DNA of 64,000 nt, taken from positions 5,084,001-5,148,000 of the forward strand of contig NZ_CP015098.1 in NCBI RefSeq assembly GCF_001611795.1. The letters run 5' to 3'. This document shows positions 1 through 7,415 of the stretch, in pieces. Source of the stretch: Streptomyces qaidamensis (lineage in GTDB: Bacteria; Actinomycetota; Actinomycetes; Streptomycetales; Streptomycetaceae). Position 1 is the first letter of the stretch; the number at the start of each line of letters is the position of its first letter. A program made the translations under genes and the position numbers. A model generated the notes under the pieces. The model was not told the origin of the DNA. It saw nothing but the letters and a program-made list of their open reading frames with translations, and did no database searches.

Positions 1-164
1 ACGGTGACCGCTGCCAGCACCTCGTCTTCACCTCGCCCGGCCTCGACCGGGACGGCCTGGAGCGGCTGCTGGAGTCCTGCCTGCTGACCGACGCCGAGTA
101 CGCCGCCGGGCCCGACGCCTGGCAGCGGCTGCCGCACGCCTTCGACACCCTCCTGGAGGTCTGA
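1..164 (+). CDS. COG0523 (CobW/ZNG-type) GTP-binding metallochaperone, C-terminal fragment
   Basis: Only the last 53 codons are present, running from the window edge to the TGA at 162-164. The readable end contains the pattern LVFTSPGLDRDGLERLLESC followed by LLTDAE, which is typical of the CobW C-terminal domain of COG0523 GTPases. Members of this family use GTP to insert or allocate metals, most often zinc, cobalt or iron. The gene lies 6 bases upstream of a cysteine-free ribosomal S18, a combination known from Zur-controlled zinc-starvation operons, so a zinc role is the likeliest reading. The GTPase motifs and any Zur site lie outside the window. Confidence 0.8.
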   Translation, partial: GDRCQHLVFTSPGLDRDGLERLLESCLLTDAEYAAGPDAWQRLPHAFDTLLEV

Positions 165-170
165 CCCCTC

Positions 171-404
171 ATGCCGCGCAAGCCCGAACGCAAGCCCGCC
201 AAGGACCGGCCCAACCCCCTGGACCAGGCCGGGATCACCTACATCGACTACAAGGACACCGACCTGCTGCGGAAGTTCATCTCCGACCGCGGCAAGATCC
301 GCAGCCGCCGCGTCACCCGGGTGTCGTCCCAGCAGCAACGCCGGCTGGCCAGGGCCATCAAGAACGCCCGCGAGATGGCACTCCTCCCGTACGCCGGCCG
401 CTGA
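171..404 (+). CDS. rpsR2: 30S ribosomal protein bS18, zinc-independent (C-minus) paralogue
   Basis: This 77-residue protein has the S18 core (YIDYKDTDLLRKFISDRGKI, then the RRVTRVSSQQQRRLARAIK segment) and the basic tail ending YAGR. S18 binds S6 and 16S rRNA in the small subunit. The N-terminus has no cysteine, whereas zinc-binding S18 carries a CxxC motif near its start. C-minus paralogues are normally made under zinc limitation and replace the zinc form, freeing zinc. It starts 6 bases after the COG0523 gene, so the two are probably cotranscribed. Assignment to the family is very secure; zinc regulation is inferred from the missing cysteines and the neighbour. Confidence 0.95.
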   Translation: MPRKPERKPAKDRPNPLDQAGITYIDYKDTDLLRKFISDRGKIRSRRVTRVSSQQQRRLARAIKNAREMALLPYAGR

Positions 405-493
405 CCCACTCCGGATCGGTCATCCCCGCGTGACGGGCGGGGCTCCTGCCCACCGCTGTCGGCCGCCCGGCGCCGGGCGGCACGCGCGGGAGA

Positions 494-836
494 TGTGTGC
501 CGGGTGGGGCCCTGCCCGTGCCGCGACGGGCCCGGGAACTGCTGCCGGCTCACCGCCGCCGGGGCAGGCGACGGTCGTCCGGGACCGGGCGGATGCCTGG
601 TGGCACCGGTCGTGGCGGTCGCCGGGTTCAGCCGACCGGGGCCGACGCGCATGCGCGCGTGGCCGGGTGGGGTGGCCTCTGCGTGACGGTCGGGGGACCG
701 CTGCTCGTGCCGTGACCGGTGCATCGGGCCCGTGGCGGGCGGTCGGGGCCGAGACGGATGCCGTCGGCATCTCTCGTGGCGTCGTTCGGCTGAGCCGGCT
801 GCGGCCGACCCGCATGCGCGCGTGGCCGGGTGAGGT
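494..836. repeat. diverged tandem repeat, unit about 163 bp
   Basis: Two 33-base cores at 640-672 and 803-835 differ at only two positions and are offset by 163 bases. Each has an internal CGCATGCG palindrome and runs into GTGGCCGGGTG. The sequence before each core is also alignable, both segments beginning CGGATGCC and ending near GGCCGAC. A third, weaker unit seems to begin around 494 with a similar GCCGGGTGGGG segment. No function is known to me. Confidence 0.55.
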
Positions 837-1383
837 TCCCCACGCTTGACGGGTGGCGAACCTCCTGTGCAAGGCGTGCCGAGGTCGGCGGCCGCCGTCG
901 GCCGGCCTGCCCCGTGGTCCGCCCCGGGCGCCCCGGACCGGGCCGGACGCCGGTCGGGGCGGGTGCACGGAGGCCGGGGGCCGGAGTGGGCCGGGTGACC
1001 GGCGCACGGGTCCTCGTGGGCCGGAAGCCGGGCGCGGTATCCGGCGATGGTCCGAGCGACGCACCGGCCACAAGGATGACCCCGGCCTGCTGCGACCGGC
1101 CTATTTCTCCCCGTCCTCGCAGGCCGCGGCCGTCTTCCGGATGCGGGTCGGCCGGTCGAACGGCCGACCCGGGGCCCCGTGCCTCAGCTCCCGCTTCTTC
1201 GGTGCGGCCCCCGCGCGGTCCCTCGCCCCGTCGCCGAGCGGATGCTCCGCCTCCACCGGACCTCCGCCGAACCCGCCGACTTCGTCGCAGGCCTGGGGGA
1301 ACGGGAGGCGGGGCCAAGCCGTCAAACAGTCAAGAACTTCGGTAAAGCGGTCGTCGAAGCTGTAACCGCGGGACCACCCCGCG

Positions 1384-1429
1384 TGCACGTGCATCTGCCC
1401 ATGCATCTGCACATGAACAGAGCTATGAT
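1384..1429 (+). promoter_or_regulatory. promoter and operator-like element of the DUF397 gene
   Basis: Bases 1384-1410 form a 27-base element made of the perfect palindrome TGCACGTGCA (1384-1393) overlapping the first of two direct TGCATCTGC copies (1390-1398 and 1402-1410). A good -10 box, TATGAT, lies at 1424-1429, so the element covers the expected -35 region. A copy with 26 of 27 identical bases occurs in the opposite orientation at 2416-2442. It is probably the binding site of the XRE/DUF5753 regulator encoded at 2650. Confidence 0.6.
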
Positions 1430-1491
1430 CCGGGTCAGTTGACCACTGCATCAATGGCCACACCAGCCAGTGCACCACCGGGGAGCGACCT

Positions 1492-1734
1492 GTGGACCAC
1501 GACGTGTACAACGGTATGGCGGCCGCCGGGCTGCACGGCGTGGCCTGGCAGAAGAGCCGGCACAGCAACTCGCAGGGCTCGTGCGTTGAGTTCGCCCGGC
1601 TGCCGGGCGGAGATGTCGCCGTCCGCAACTCACGCTTCCCCGACGGCCCCGCCCTGGTCTACACCCGCGCGGAGATCGAGGCCATGCTGCTGGGCGTGAA
1701 GGACGGCGAGTTCGACCACCTGGTGGGCGGTTGA
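1492..1734 (+). CDS. DUF397 domain small regulatory protein (WhiJ-cluster partner)
   Basis: This 80-residue protein starts at a GTG preceded by GGGAG at 1481-1485. It has the DUF397 signature: WQKSRHS near residue 20, GSCVEFA, PGGDVAVRNS, then a GPALVYT segment and a short helix. DUF397 proteins are abundant in Streptomyces and are usually encoded beside an XRE/DUF5753 DNA-binding protein and an RsbW-like ATPase, as here. In characterised examples such as the whiJ locus they influence development and antibiotic production, probably by modulating the DNA-binding partner. Its promoter carries the 27-base element shared with the ATPase gene, which suggests common control. The biochemical activity is unknown. 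Confidence 0.88.
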   Translation: MDHDVYNGMAAAGLHGVAWQKSRHSNSQGSCVEFARLPGGDVAVRNSRFPDGPALVYTRAEIEAMLLGVKDGEFDHLVGG

Positions 1735-1745
1735 CCATCCGACAG

Positions 1746-1764
1746 CCCCCGGTGAAACCGGGGC
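1746..1764. terminator. short hairpin between convergent genes
   Basis: CCCCGGT (1747-1753), a GAA loop and ACCGGGG (1757-1763) form a compact GC-rich stem-loop just after the DUF397 stop codon. There is no T-run, which is common for Streptomyces terminators. It could serve the DUF397 gene and the convergent ATPase gene. Confidence 0.45.
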
Positions 1765-1826
1765 AATCGGCACTCCCTGCGCGGTAACGCGCGTAGAATC
1801 AGGACGCGAGGAAGTGCCGCGGTTTC

Positions 1827-2342
1827 TCATTCCCCGTTCGGCCGCGAACCGGTCCGCGCCAGCCGGAACAGCGCCCAGACCACCTTGCCGTCGAGCGCGC
1901 CCGCGAGCGGATGCCAGCCCCAGCTGTCGCTGAAGGAGTCGACGAGGAACAGCCCGCGGCCCGACTCGGCCGAGAAGTCGTCGGTCTCCCGGGTCACCGG
2001 ACTGTCGTGGCTGGGGTCGCGCACCGCGCACACCAGCCGTTCGCTCCACCGCATCAGGTGCAGCCGCACGGGAGGTTCACGGCCGTTGACGCACACGCCG
2101 TTCGCCGACAGCCCGTGCCGCAGGGCGTTGGTGACGAGTTCCGAGACCACCAGGCAGACGTCGTCGAACCGGTCGCCCAGGCCCCACTGGTCGAGGGTTC
2201 TGCGGGTGAACTGCCGTGCCTCGCGCACCGCTTCGTAGCGGGCGGGCAGAGCGCAGGAGGCGGCGTCGGACGCGGCCGCGGGATCCAGCGGCGGAAGGCC
2301 CTGCCGTAACGGCTCGAGCATGGTCGATCCATTCGTCCCCAT
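1827..2342 (-). CDS. ATP-binding protein, RsbW/SpoIIAB-like HATPase (WhiJ-cluster partner)
   Basis: The 171-residue protein has the GHKL-type ATPase core: the N-box segment SELVTNALRHG near residue 75, a D-rich strand, and SGRGLFLVDSFSDSWGW as the G-box region. Such single-domain proteins act as anti-sigma or serine-kinase-like switches. I chose the ATG at 2342 over the GTG at 2351 because the GGGAG ribosome site lies 8 bases before the ATG but abuts the GTG. The upstream region at 2416-2442 contains the second copy of the 27-base element seen before the DUF397 gene. Together with the DUF397 protein and the XRE regulator it forms the three-gene set typical of Streptomyces WhiJ-like loci. Its target sigma factor, if any, is unknown. 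Confidence 0.85.
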   Translation of the reverse strand: MGTNGSTMLEPLRQGLPPLDPAAASDAASCALPARYEAVREARQFTRRTLDQWGLGDRFDDVCLVVSELVTNALRHGLSANGVCVNGREPPVRLHLMRWSERLVCAVRDPSHDSPVTRETDDFSAESGRGLFLVDSFSDSWGWHPLAGALDGKVVWALFRLARTGSRPNGE

Positions 2343-2415
2343 GCGAGGCACTCCCGGGAATTCGCGGTCGGTGCGATGCGGCGGTGGTGCGGGACCATGG
2401 TTTCGGATGCGTACA

Positions 2416-2442
2416 GCAGATGCAAGGGCAGATGCACGTGCA
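2416..2442 (-). promoter_or_regulatory. second copy of the 27-bp WhiJ-cluster operator-like element
   Basis: Read on the minus strand, 2442 to 2416 matches 1384-1410 at 26 of 27 bases, including the TGCACGTGCA palindrome and both TGCATCTGC repeats. It lies in the divergent region between the ATPase gene (minus) and the XRE regulator (plus), about 75 bases upstream of the ATPase start. The orientation towards the ATPase gene matches the orientation of the first copy towards the DUF397 gene. Confidence 0.6.
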
Positions 2443-2649
2443 GGTGACCGGAATGAGTCGTCCCGTACCGCTTGTTGGTCAATTTTTCCGTCATCTTCAC
2501 GTCCCTCTTTGGCCGTTCACTTGCCCTCTTCTTGTTCCCGCGCGCGAGCGTCGACCGTCTCGATTCCGTTTCCGTAACCGGACGAGTACTGCTCGGAGTG
2601 TTTTAGTGGCAGACTGCGGCCCCTGAAGACGTTGGGGAGGCTGGCGAAC

Positions 2650-3510
2650 GTGAGCGCGGGAGAGCCGGGATCGGTGGTGCGGCGCATGCTGCTCGGATCA
2701 CAACTCAGGCGACTGCGTGAGGCGCGGGGCATCACGCGCGAGGCTGCGGGCTACTCGATCCGCGCCTCCGAGTCGAAGATCAGCCGGATGGAGCTGGGCC
2801 GGGTGAGCTTCAAGACCAGAGACGTCGAGGACCTGCTGACCCTGTACGGCATCACGGACGAGCAGGAGCGCGCCTCCCTGCTGTCCCTTGCCAAAGAGGC
2901 CAACGTCGCGGGCTGGTGGCACAGTTACTCGGACGTCCTGCCCAGCTGGTTCCCGACCTACGTCGGCCTGGAGGGCGCCGCCTCGCTGATCCGGGCGTAC
3001 GAGGTGCAGTTCGTGCACGGCCTGCTGCAGACCGAGGCGTACGCCCACGCGGTGGTCCGGCGCGGCATGCAGGGCGCGAGCGAGGCCGACGTCGAACGCC
3101 GCGTTGCGCTGCGGCTGGAGCGGCAGAAGTACCTCGTCGACGAGCGCGCGCCCGACTTCCACATCATCCTGGACGAGGCCGCCCTGCGCCGCCCGTACGG
3201 CGACCGCGCGGTGATGCGGGGCCAGCTCCAGCACCTCATCGACATCTCCGAGCGGCCCAACGTACGGCTTCAGGTGGTGCCGTTCAGCCTCGGCGGCCAC
3301 TCCGGCGAAAGTGGCGCGTTCACGATCCTCAGCTTCCCGGAGTCCGACCTCTCGGACGTCGTCTACCTGGAGCAGCTGACCAGCGCGCTGTACCTCGACA
3401 AGGCCGAGGACGTCGCCCAGTACGAGAAGGCCCTCAAGGAGCTGCAGAGCGACAGCCCGGGCCCTTCGGAGAGCCGGGACCTTCTGCGGGGCCTGCTCCA
3501 GCTCTCCTGA
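2650..3510 (+). CDS. XRE-family DNA-binding regulator with DUF5753 (WhiJ-like)
   Basis: This 286-residue protein has an N-terminal helix-turn-helix (about residues 14-70, with LRRLREARGITREAAG and the recognition-helix segment SESKISRMELG) followed by the DUF5753 domain (about 95-275, containing YEVQFVHGLLQTEAYA and LDEAALRRP). This architecture is that of WhiJ/AbaA-type Streptomyces regulators. The GTG at 2650 is preferred because GGGGAGG at 2634-2640 lies 9 bases upstream. The cluster carries both usual partners, DUF397 and the ATPase, and the two 27-base elements are its most likely targets. DUF5753 is thought to respond to the DUF397 partner; that relation is not shown by the sequence itself. 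Confidence 0.9.
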   Translation: MSAGEPGSVVRRMLLGSQLRRLREARGITREAAGYSIRASESKISRMELGRVSFKTRDVEDLLTLYGITDEQERASLLSLAKEANVAGWWHSYSDVLPSWFPTYVGLEGAASLIRAYEVQFVHGLLQTEAYAHAVVRRGMQGASEADVERRVALRLERQKYLVDERAPDFHIILDEAALRRPYGDRAVMRGQLQHLIDISERPNVRLQVVPFSLGGHSGESGAFTILSFPESDLSDVVYLEQLTSALYLDKAEDVAQYEKALKELQSDSPGPSESRDLLRGLLQLS

Positions 3511-3606
3511 AGTACTCCTCCAACTCTCCTGAAACGCAAGTACGATGACGTGTGATCAGATCGTGAAGGCGCGATCAGAGGTCTGCCAGGGATCGAGGGA
3601 TCACAC

Positions 3607-5070
3607 ATGTCGTCGTCCTACTTCACCGACCTTGCACAGCAGTACATCGACGGTGAGTGGCGCCCGGGTACCGGCTCCTGGGACATCATCGACTTCAACC
3701 CGTACGACGACGAGAAGCTCGCGTCGATCACCATAGCCACGGTCGACGAGGTCGATCAGGCGTACCGGGCGGCGGCCCGCGCCCAGAAGCAGTGGGCCGC
3801 GACCAACCCCTACGCCCGCCGGGCGGTCTTCGAGAAGGCGCTGCGCCTGATCGAGGAGCGCGAGGCCGAGATCTCCGAGGCCATCATCGCCGAGCTCGGC
3901 GGCACACGTCTGAAGGCCGCCTTCGAGCTGCACCTCGCCAAGGAGTTCCTGCGCGAGGCGGTCCATCTGGCCCTGGCCCCCGAGGGCCGGATCATCCCCT
4001 CGCCGGTGGACGGCAAGGAGAACCGCGTCTACCGCGTGCCGGTCGGGGTCGTGGGCGTGATCAGCCCCTTCAACTTCCCCTTCCTGCTGTCGATCAAGTC
4101 CGTCGCCCCGGCGCTCGCGCTCGGCAACGCCGTGGTGCTCAAGCCGCACCAGAACACGCCGATCGTCGGCGGCTCCCTGGTCGCGAAGATCTTCGAGGAC
4201 GCGGGGCTGCCCGGCGGACTGCTGAACGTGCTCATCACCGACATCGCCGAGATCGGCGACGCCTTCCTGGAGCACCCGGTCCCCAAGGTCATCTCCTTCA
4301 CCGGCTCCGACGCCGTCGGCCGGCACGTGGCGACCGTCTGCGCCCGGCTGTTCAAGCGCTCCGTCCTCGAACTGGGCGGCAACAGCGCGCTGGTCGTCCT
4401 CGACGACGCCGACATCGACTACGCGGTCGACGCGGCCGTCTTCAGCCGGTACGTCCACCAGGGCCAGGTCTGCATGGCCGCCAACCGCGTCCTCGTCGAC
4501 CGTTCGGTCGCGGACGAGTTCACCGAGAAGTTCGTCGCCAAGGTGAAGACCCTCAAGGCGGGCGACCCGCGCGACCCGGAGACCGTCATCGGCCCGGTCA
4601 TCAACTCCTCGCAGGCGGACGCCGTCTCCGGCGTGGTCGAGCAGGCCCTCGCCGAGGGCGCCACGGCCCTGGTGCGCGGCGGACGGACCGACAACCTCGT
4701 CGAACCGTCCGTGCTGACCGGCCTGCCCGCCGACTCGGCCCTGCTGCGGCAGGAGGTCTTCGGGCCGGTCGCGTTCCTCGTCCCGTTCGACGGCGAGGAG
4801 GAGGCCGTCCGCCTCGTCAACGACACCCCGTACGGCCTGAGCGGCGCCGTCCACACCGGGAACATCGAGCGCGGCGTGAACTTCGCCAAGCAGATCGACA
4901 CGGGGATGTTCCACGTGAACGACGGCACCGTCCACGACGAGCCGATCGTCCCGTTCGGCGGCGAGAAGCACTCGGGCATCGGCCGGCTCAACGGCGACAC
5001 GATGCTCGACTCGTTCACCACGACCAAGTGGATCTCGGTGCAGCACGGCCGCAGCGGCTTCCCGTTCTAG
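3607..5070 (+). CDS. NAD(P)-dependent aldehyde dehydrogenase
   Basis: The 487-residue protein is a full-length ALDH-superfamily enzyme that oxidises an aldehyde to an acid. Visible landmarks are the SPFNFPFLLSIKSVAPALA cofactor-region segment, FTGSDAVGRHV, the general base Glu255 in LELGGNSA and the nucleophile Cys289 in GQVCMAANRV. The C-terminal part has the GPVAFLVPFD and PFGGEKHSG segments usual for the family. It most resembles the aromatic-aldehyde (benzaldehyde/vanillin type) branch, but the substrate cannot be read from sequence. It is monocistronic: a strong hairpin follows at 5096-5132. The 96-base gap upstream contains two GATCAGA repeats that might be regulatory. Confidence 0.92.
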   Translation: MSSSYFTDLAQQYIDGEWRPGTGSWDIIDFNPYDDEKLASITIATVDEVDQAYRAAARAQKQWAATNPYARRAVFEKALRLIEEREAEISEAIIAELGGTRLKAAFELHLAKEFLREAVHLALAPEGRIIPSPVDGKENRVYRVPVGVVGVISPFNFPFLLSIKSVAPALALGNAVVLKPHQNTPIVGGSLVAKIFEDAGLPGGLLNVLITDIAEIGDAFLEHPVPKVISFTGSDAVGRHVATVCARLFKRSVLELGGNSALVVLDDADIDYAVDAAVFSRYVHQGQVCMAANRVLVDRSVADEFTEKFVAKVKTLKAGDPRDPETVIGPVINSSQADAVSGVVEQALAEGATALVRGGRTDNLVEPSVLTGLPADSALLRQEVFGPVAFLVPFDGEEEAVRLVNDTPYGLSGAVHTGNIERGVNFAKQIDTGMFHVNDGTVHDEPIVPFGGEKHSGIGRLNGDTMLDSFTTTKWISVQHGRSGFPF

Positions 5071-5095
5071 ATCTGTTCTGGATCTCCTGCCACCC

Positions 5096-5132
5096 CGGAC
5101 CCTTGCGGACAGAACCTGACCGCAAGGGTCCG
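5096..5132 (+). terminator. strong hairpin terminator after the aldehyde dehydrogenase
   Basis: CGGACCCTTGCGG (5096-5108) and its exact complement at 5120-5132 form a 13-bp perfect stem around an 11-base loop, 26 bases after the ALDH stop codon. No T-run follows. Confidence 0.8.
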
Positions 5133-5187
5133 TAGCTTGGTCGGTGTCAGGGGGAAAGGCCCCCGGACCTGGCGAAGGGCAGCGGTC

Positions 5188-5739
5188 ATGGTCACTCACG
5201 TTCCGGCGGAGGCACACGGCGACGAGCGCGGGGCGCTCCTGGCCTTCATCGCCGAGCAGCGCGGCGGCGTCCGCCGGGCGGTGCTCGGGCTGACGGACGA
5301 GCAGGCGGGCTCCCGCCCCAGTGCCAGTGAGCTGTCCCTGGCCGGGCTGGTCAAGCACGTCGCCGAGGTCGAGCAGATGTGGGTCTCCCTGGCCAAGGGC
5401 GAGCCGCCGGCCGTCGTGCGGGACCAGAGCAACTGGCACGAGTGCTTCCGGCTGGTCGAGGGCGAGACGGTCGAGTCGCAGCTGGCGTACTGGGAGAAGG
5501 TCGCCGCCGAGACGGAGGCGTACATCCGCTCGGTGCCCAGCCTCGACGACACCTTCGCGCTGCCGGCCCAGCCCTGGTTCCCGCCGGACGGCCGGGTCTC
5601 GCACCGCTGGCTCTGCCTCCACTTGATCCGCGAGACGGCCCGGCACGCCGGTCACGCCGACATCATCCGCGAGTCCCTGGACGGCAGGACCGCCTTCGAT
5701 CTGGTGGCCGAGGAACACCGGGCAGTGGCCGAGGCATAA
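5188..5739 (+). CDS. DinB-superfamily protein (DUF664)
   Basis: The 183-residue protein matches the DinB/YfiT four-helix fold of the DUF664 group: LVKHVAEVEQMWVS near the N-terminal third and HLIRETARHAGHADIIRE near the C-terminus. The spaced histidines (one in LVKHV, two in the last helices) are the usual divalent-metal ligands. Members include metal-dependent thiol (mycothiol or bacillithiol) transferases, so a mycothiol-dependent detoxification role is possible but unproven. The ATG at 5188 has GAAGGG at 5174-5179; an in-frame upstream GTG at 5137 lacks such a site. Ten bases separate it from padR. Confidence 0.85.
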   Translation: MVTHVPAEAHGDERGALLAFIAEQRGGVRRAVLGLTDEQAGSRPSASELSLAGLVKHVAEVEQMWVSLAKGEPPAVVRDQSNWHECFRLVEGETVESQLAYWEKVAAETEAYIRSVPSLDDTFALPAQPWFPPDGRVSHRWLCLHLIRETARHAGHADIIRESLDGRTAFDLVAEEHRAVAEA

Positions 5740-5749
5740 CCTTGGCCGC

Positions 5750-6391
5750 ATGTCAACGATCCGCCTCCTCGTGCTCGGCGCGGTCCGTATGCACGGGCGG
5801 GCCCATGGCTACCAAGTGCGCAACGACCTGGAGTACTGGGGCGCGCACGAGTGGTCCACGGCCAAGCCCGGCTCGATCTACCACGCCCTGAAGCAGATGG
5901 CGAAGCAGGGGCTGCTGCACGCGCACGAGATCGCCCCCTCCACCGCCGGCGGCCCGCCGCGCACGGAGTACGAGATCACCGGGCAGGGCACCGAGGAGTA
6001 CTTCCGGCTGCTGCGGGAGGCGCTGGTCACCTACGACCAGCGCGCGGACGTGAAGACGGCGGCCGTCGGCTTCATCGTCGACCTGCCGCGGGCGGAGGCG
6101 GTCGCGCTGCTGAAGGAGCGGACCCTGCGGATCGAGCAGTGGCGGACCTCCGTCCTGGAGCACTACGTGCCCGAGGAGGGCCCCGGACAGCTCGGGCACA
6201 TCGGCGAGATCATGAACATGTGGGTCCACACGGCAGACTCCGAGGCCGAGTGGACCCGCGGTCTCATCGAGCGCATCGAGGGCGGCGCGTACACCTTCGC
6301 CGACGAGGGTGACCCGTTCGTCGGAGTGCTGGCCCCGGGCGAGGAGAACCCCTACGCGACGGGGGAGCAGCATCCCGGGGACGAGCACTAA
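5750..6391 (+). CDS. PadR-family transcriptional regulator
   Basis: This 213-residue protein has the PadR winged helix in its first 85 residues (LLVLGAVRMHGRAHGYQV, KPGSIYHALKQMAKQGLL, RTEYEITGQG) and a long C-terminal helical dimerisation region. PadR proteins usually repress neighbouring exporters and release DNA on binding a toxic ligand. It is immediately followed by a DrrA/DrrB-type ABC exporter. Two TCAAGTTTGAC elements lie between its stop codon and the exporter start. It therefore probably represses drrAB. The ligand is unknown. Confidence 0.92.
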   Translation: MSTIRLLVLGAVRMHGRAHGYQVRNDLEYWGAHEWSTAKPGSIYHALKQMAKQGLLHAHEIAPSTAGGPPRTEYEITGQGTEEYFRLLREALVTYDQRADVKTAAVGFIVDLPRAEAVALLKERTLRIEQWRTSVLEHYVPEEGPGQLGHIGEIMNMWVHTADSEAEWTRGLIERIEGGAYTFADEGDPFVGVLAPGEENPYATGEQHPGDEH

Positions 6392-6449
6392 TCAAGTTTG
6401 ACGAATGGCTCGGGCGGGGATACCTTCGAGCCTGTAGTCAAGTTTGACT
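6392..6449 (+). promoter_or_regulatory. tandem PadR operator sites before the ABC exporter
   Basis: The 11-base sequence TCAAGTTTGAC occurs at 6392-6402, touching the padR stop codon, and again at 6438-6448. The second copy sits in the dyad AGTCAA-GT-TTGACT (6436-6449). The second site lies just upstream of the GGGGAGG ribosome site of the ATPase gene, so bound repressor would block transcription. Similar dyads occur before other Streptomyces DrrAB-type transporters. Confidence 0.7.
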
Positions 6450-6464
6450 AGATGGGGAGGCTCA

Positions 6465-7415
6465 GTGGCCGACGCGGCGATCACCGTCGAAGGCGCGGAG
6501 AAGACGTACGGCGACAAGAAGGCGCTGAATGCGCTCGACCTCACGGTCGCGCGCGGCACGGTGCACGGGGTGCTCGGCCCGAACGGCGCGGGCAAGACCA
6601 CCCTTGTGAGGGTCCTGTCCACCCTGCTGCGGCCCGACGCGGGCCGGGTCGAGGTGGCCGGGCACGACGTGGTGCGCGAGGCGTACGCCGTGCGGCTGCG
6701 CATCGGCCTGCTCGGCCAGCACGCCGCGCTCGACGAGGAACTCGGCGGCCGGCAGAACCTGGAGTTGTTCGGCCGGCTGCACCACCTGGGCGCCCGGCGG
6801 GCACGCGCGCGTGCCGGTGAACTGCTGGAGCGCTTCGGCCTGGCCGACACCGGCCGCAAGGCGGTCCGGCAGTACAGCGGAGGCATGCGGCGCCGCCTCG
6901 ACCTGGCCGCGTCCCTGATCACCGAGCCGCAGGTGCTCTTCCTGGACGAGCCCACCACCGGCCTCGACCCGCGCGGCCGCGCCGAGGTGTGGTCCTCCGT
7001 CCGCTCTCTGGTCGGCGGCGGTACGACGGTCCTGCTCACCACCCAGTACCTGGAGGAGGCCGACCAGCTCGCCGACCGCATCTCGGTCGTCGACGCCGGC
7101 CGGGTCATCGCCGAGGGCACGGCGGACGAGCTGAAGGCCGAGGCCGGCGGCGACCGCATCGACGTGGTCCTGCGAAAGGCGGCCCAACTGGGCGAGGCGG
7201 TCGCCCTGTTGCCGCTCACCGGAGTCACCGTCGACACCGACCGCCGACTGCTGAGCGCCCCGGTGACCGACCGCATGGAGGCGCTCTCCGGGGTCGTACG
7301 GGCCCTCCACGAGGCCGGCATCGAGGCGGAGGACGTCGCCCTGCGCCGCCCGACGCTGGACGAGGTGTTCCTGCACCTCACCGGAGACGACCGCCGAGTG
7401 AAGGAGACCGTGTGA
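6465..7415 (+). CDS. ABC transporter ATP-binding protein, daunorubicin-resistance (DrrA) type
   Basis: The 316-residue ATPase has Walker A GPNGAGKT (residues 38-45), the Q-loop region GLLGQHAALDEELGG, signature YSGGMRRRLDLA, Walker B LFLDEP (Asp161, Glu162) and a C-terminal extension typical of the DrrA subfamily. The GTG at 6465 follows GGGGAGG at 6454-6460. Its stop codon overlaps the permease start (GTGA), so the two are translationally coupled and form one exporter. DrrAB-type pumps expel drugs or antibiotics, but no biosynthetic genes lie nearby, which argues for general detoxification under PadR control. Confidence 0.93.
   Translation: MADAAITVEGAEKTYGDKKALNALDLTVARGTVHGVLGPNGAGKTTLVRVLSTLLRPDAGRVEVAGHDVVREAYAVRLRIGLLGQHAALDEELGGRQNLELFGRLHHLGARRARARAGELLERFGLADTGRKAVRQYSGGMRRRLDLAASLITEPQVLFLDEPTTGLDPRGRAEVWSSVRSLVGGGTTVLLTTQYLEEADQLADRISVVDAGRVIAEGTADELKAEAGGDRIDVVLRKAAQLGEAVALLPLTGVTVDTDRRLLSAPVTDRMEALSGVVRALHEAGIEAEDVALRRPTLDEVFLHLTGDDRRVKETV

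Larger units (their letters stand above)
405..1491. other. long intergenic region without a convincing gene
   Basis: About 1.1 kb separates rpsR2 from the DUF397 gene. Open frames exist on both strands, but they are rich in Arg, Pro and Gly, overlap one another and show no family motif, so none is called. The left half holds a diverged repeat of about 163 bp. The right end (about 1384-1491) holds the promoter and operator of the DUF397 gene. A non-coding RNA cannot be excluded. Confidence 0.6.

Noticed and set aside
420..1450. Several open frames of 60-230 codons in the left gene-free region
   Set aside because: They overlap in many frames, are dominated by Arg, Pro and Gly, and show no ribosome site or family motif.
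3601..5751. Very long open frames on the strand opposite known genes (also opposite clpC at 50230-52620 and opposite the MFS gene at 58326-61484)
   Set aside because: These are mirror effects of high GC third positions; the opposite strands carry well-known protein families with proper starts.
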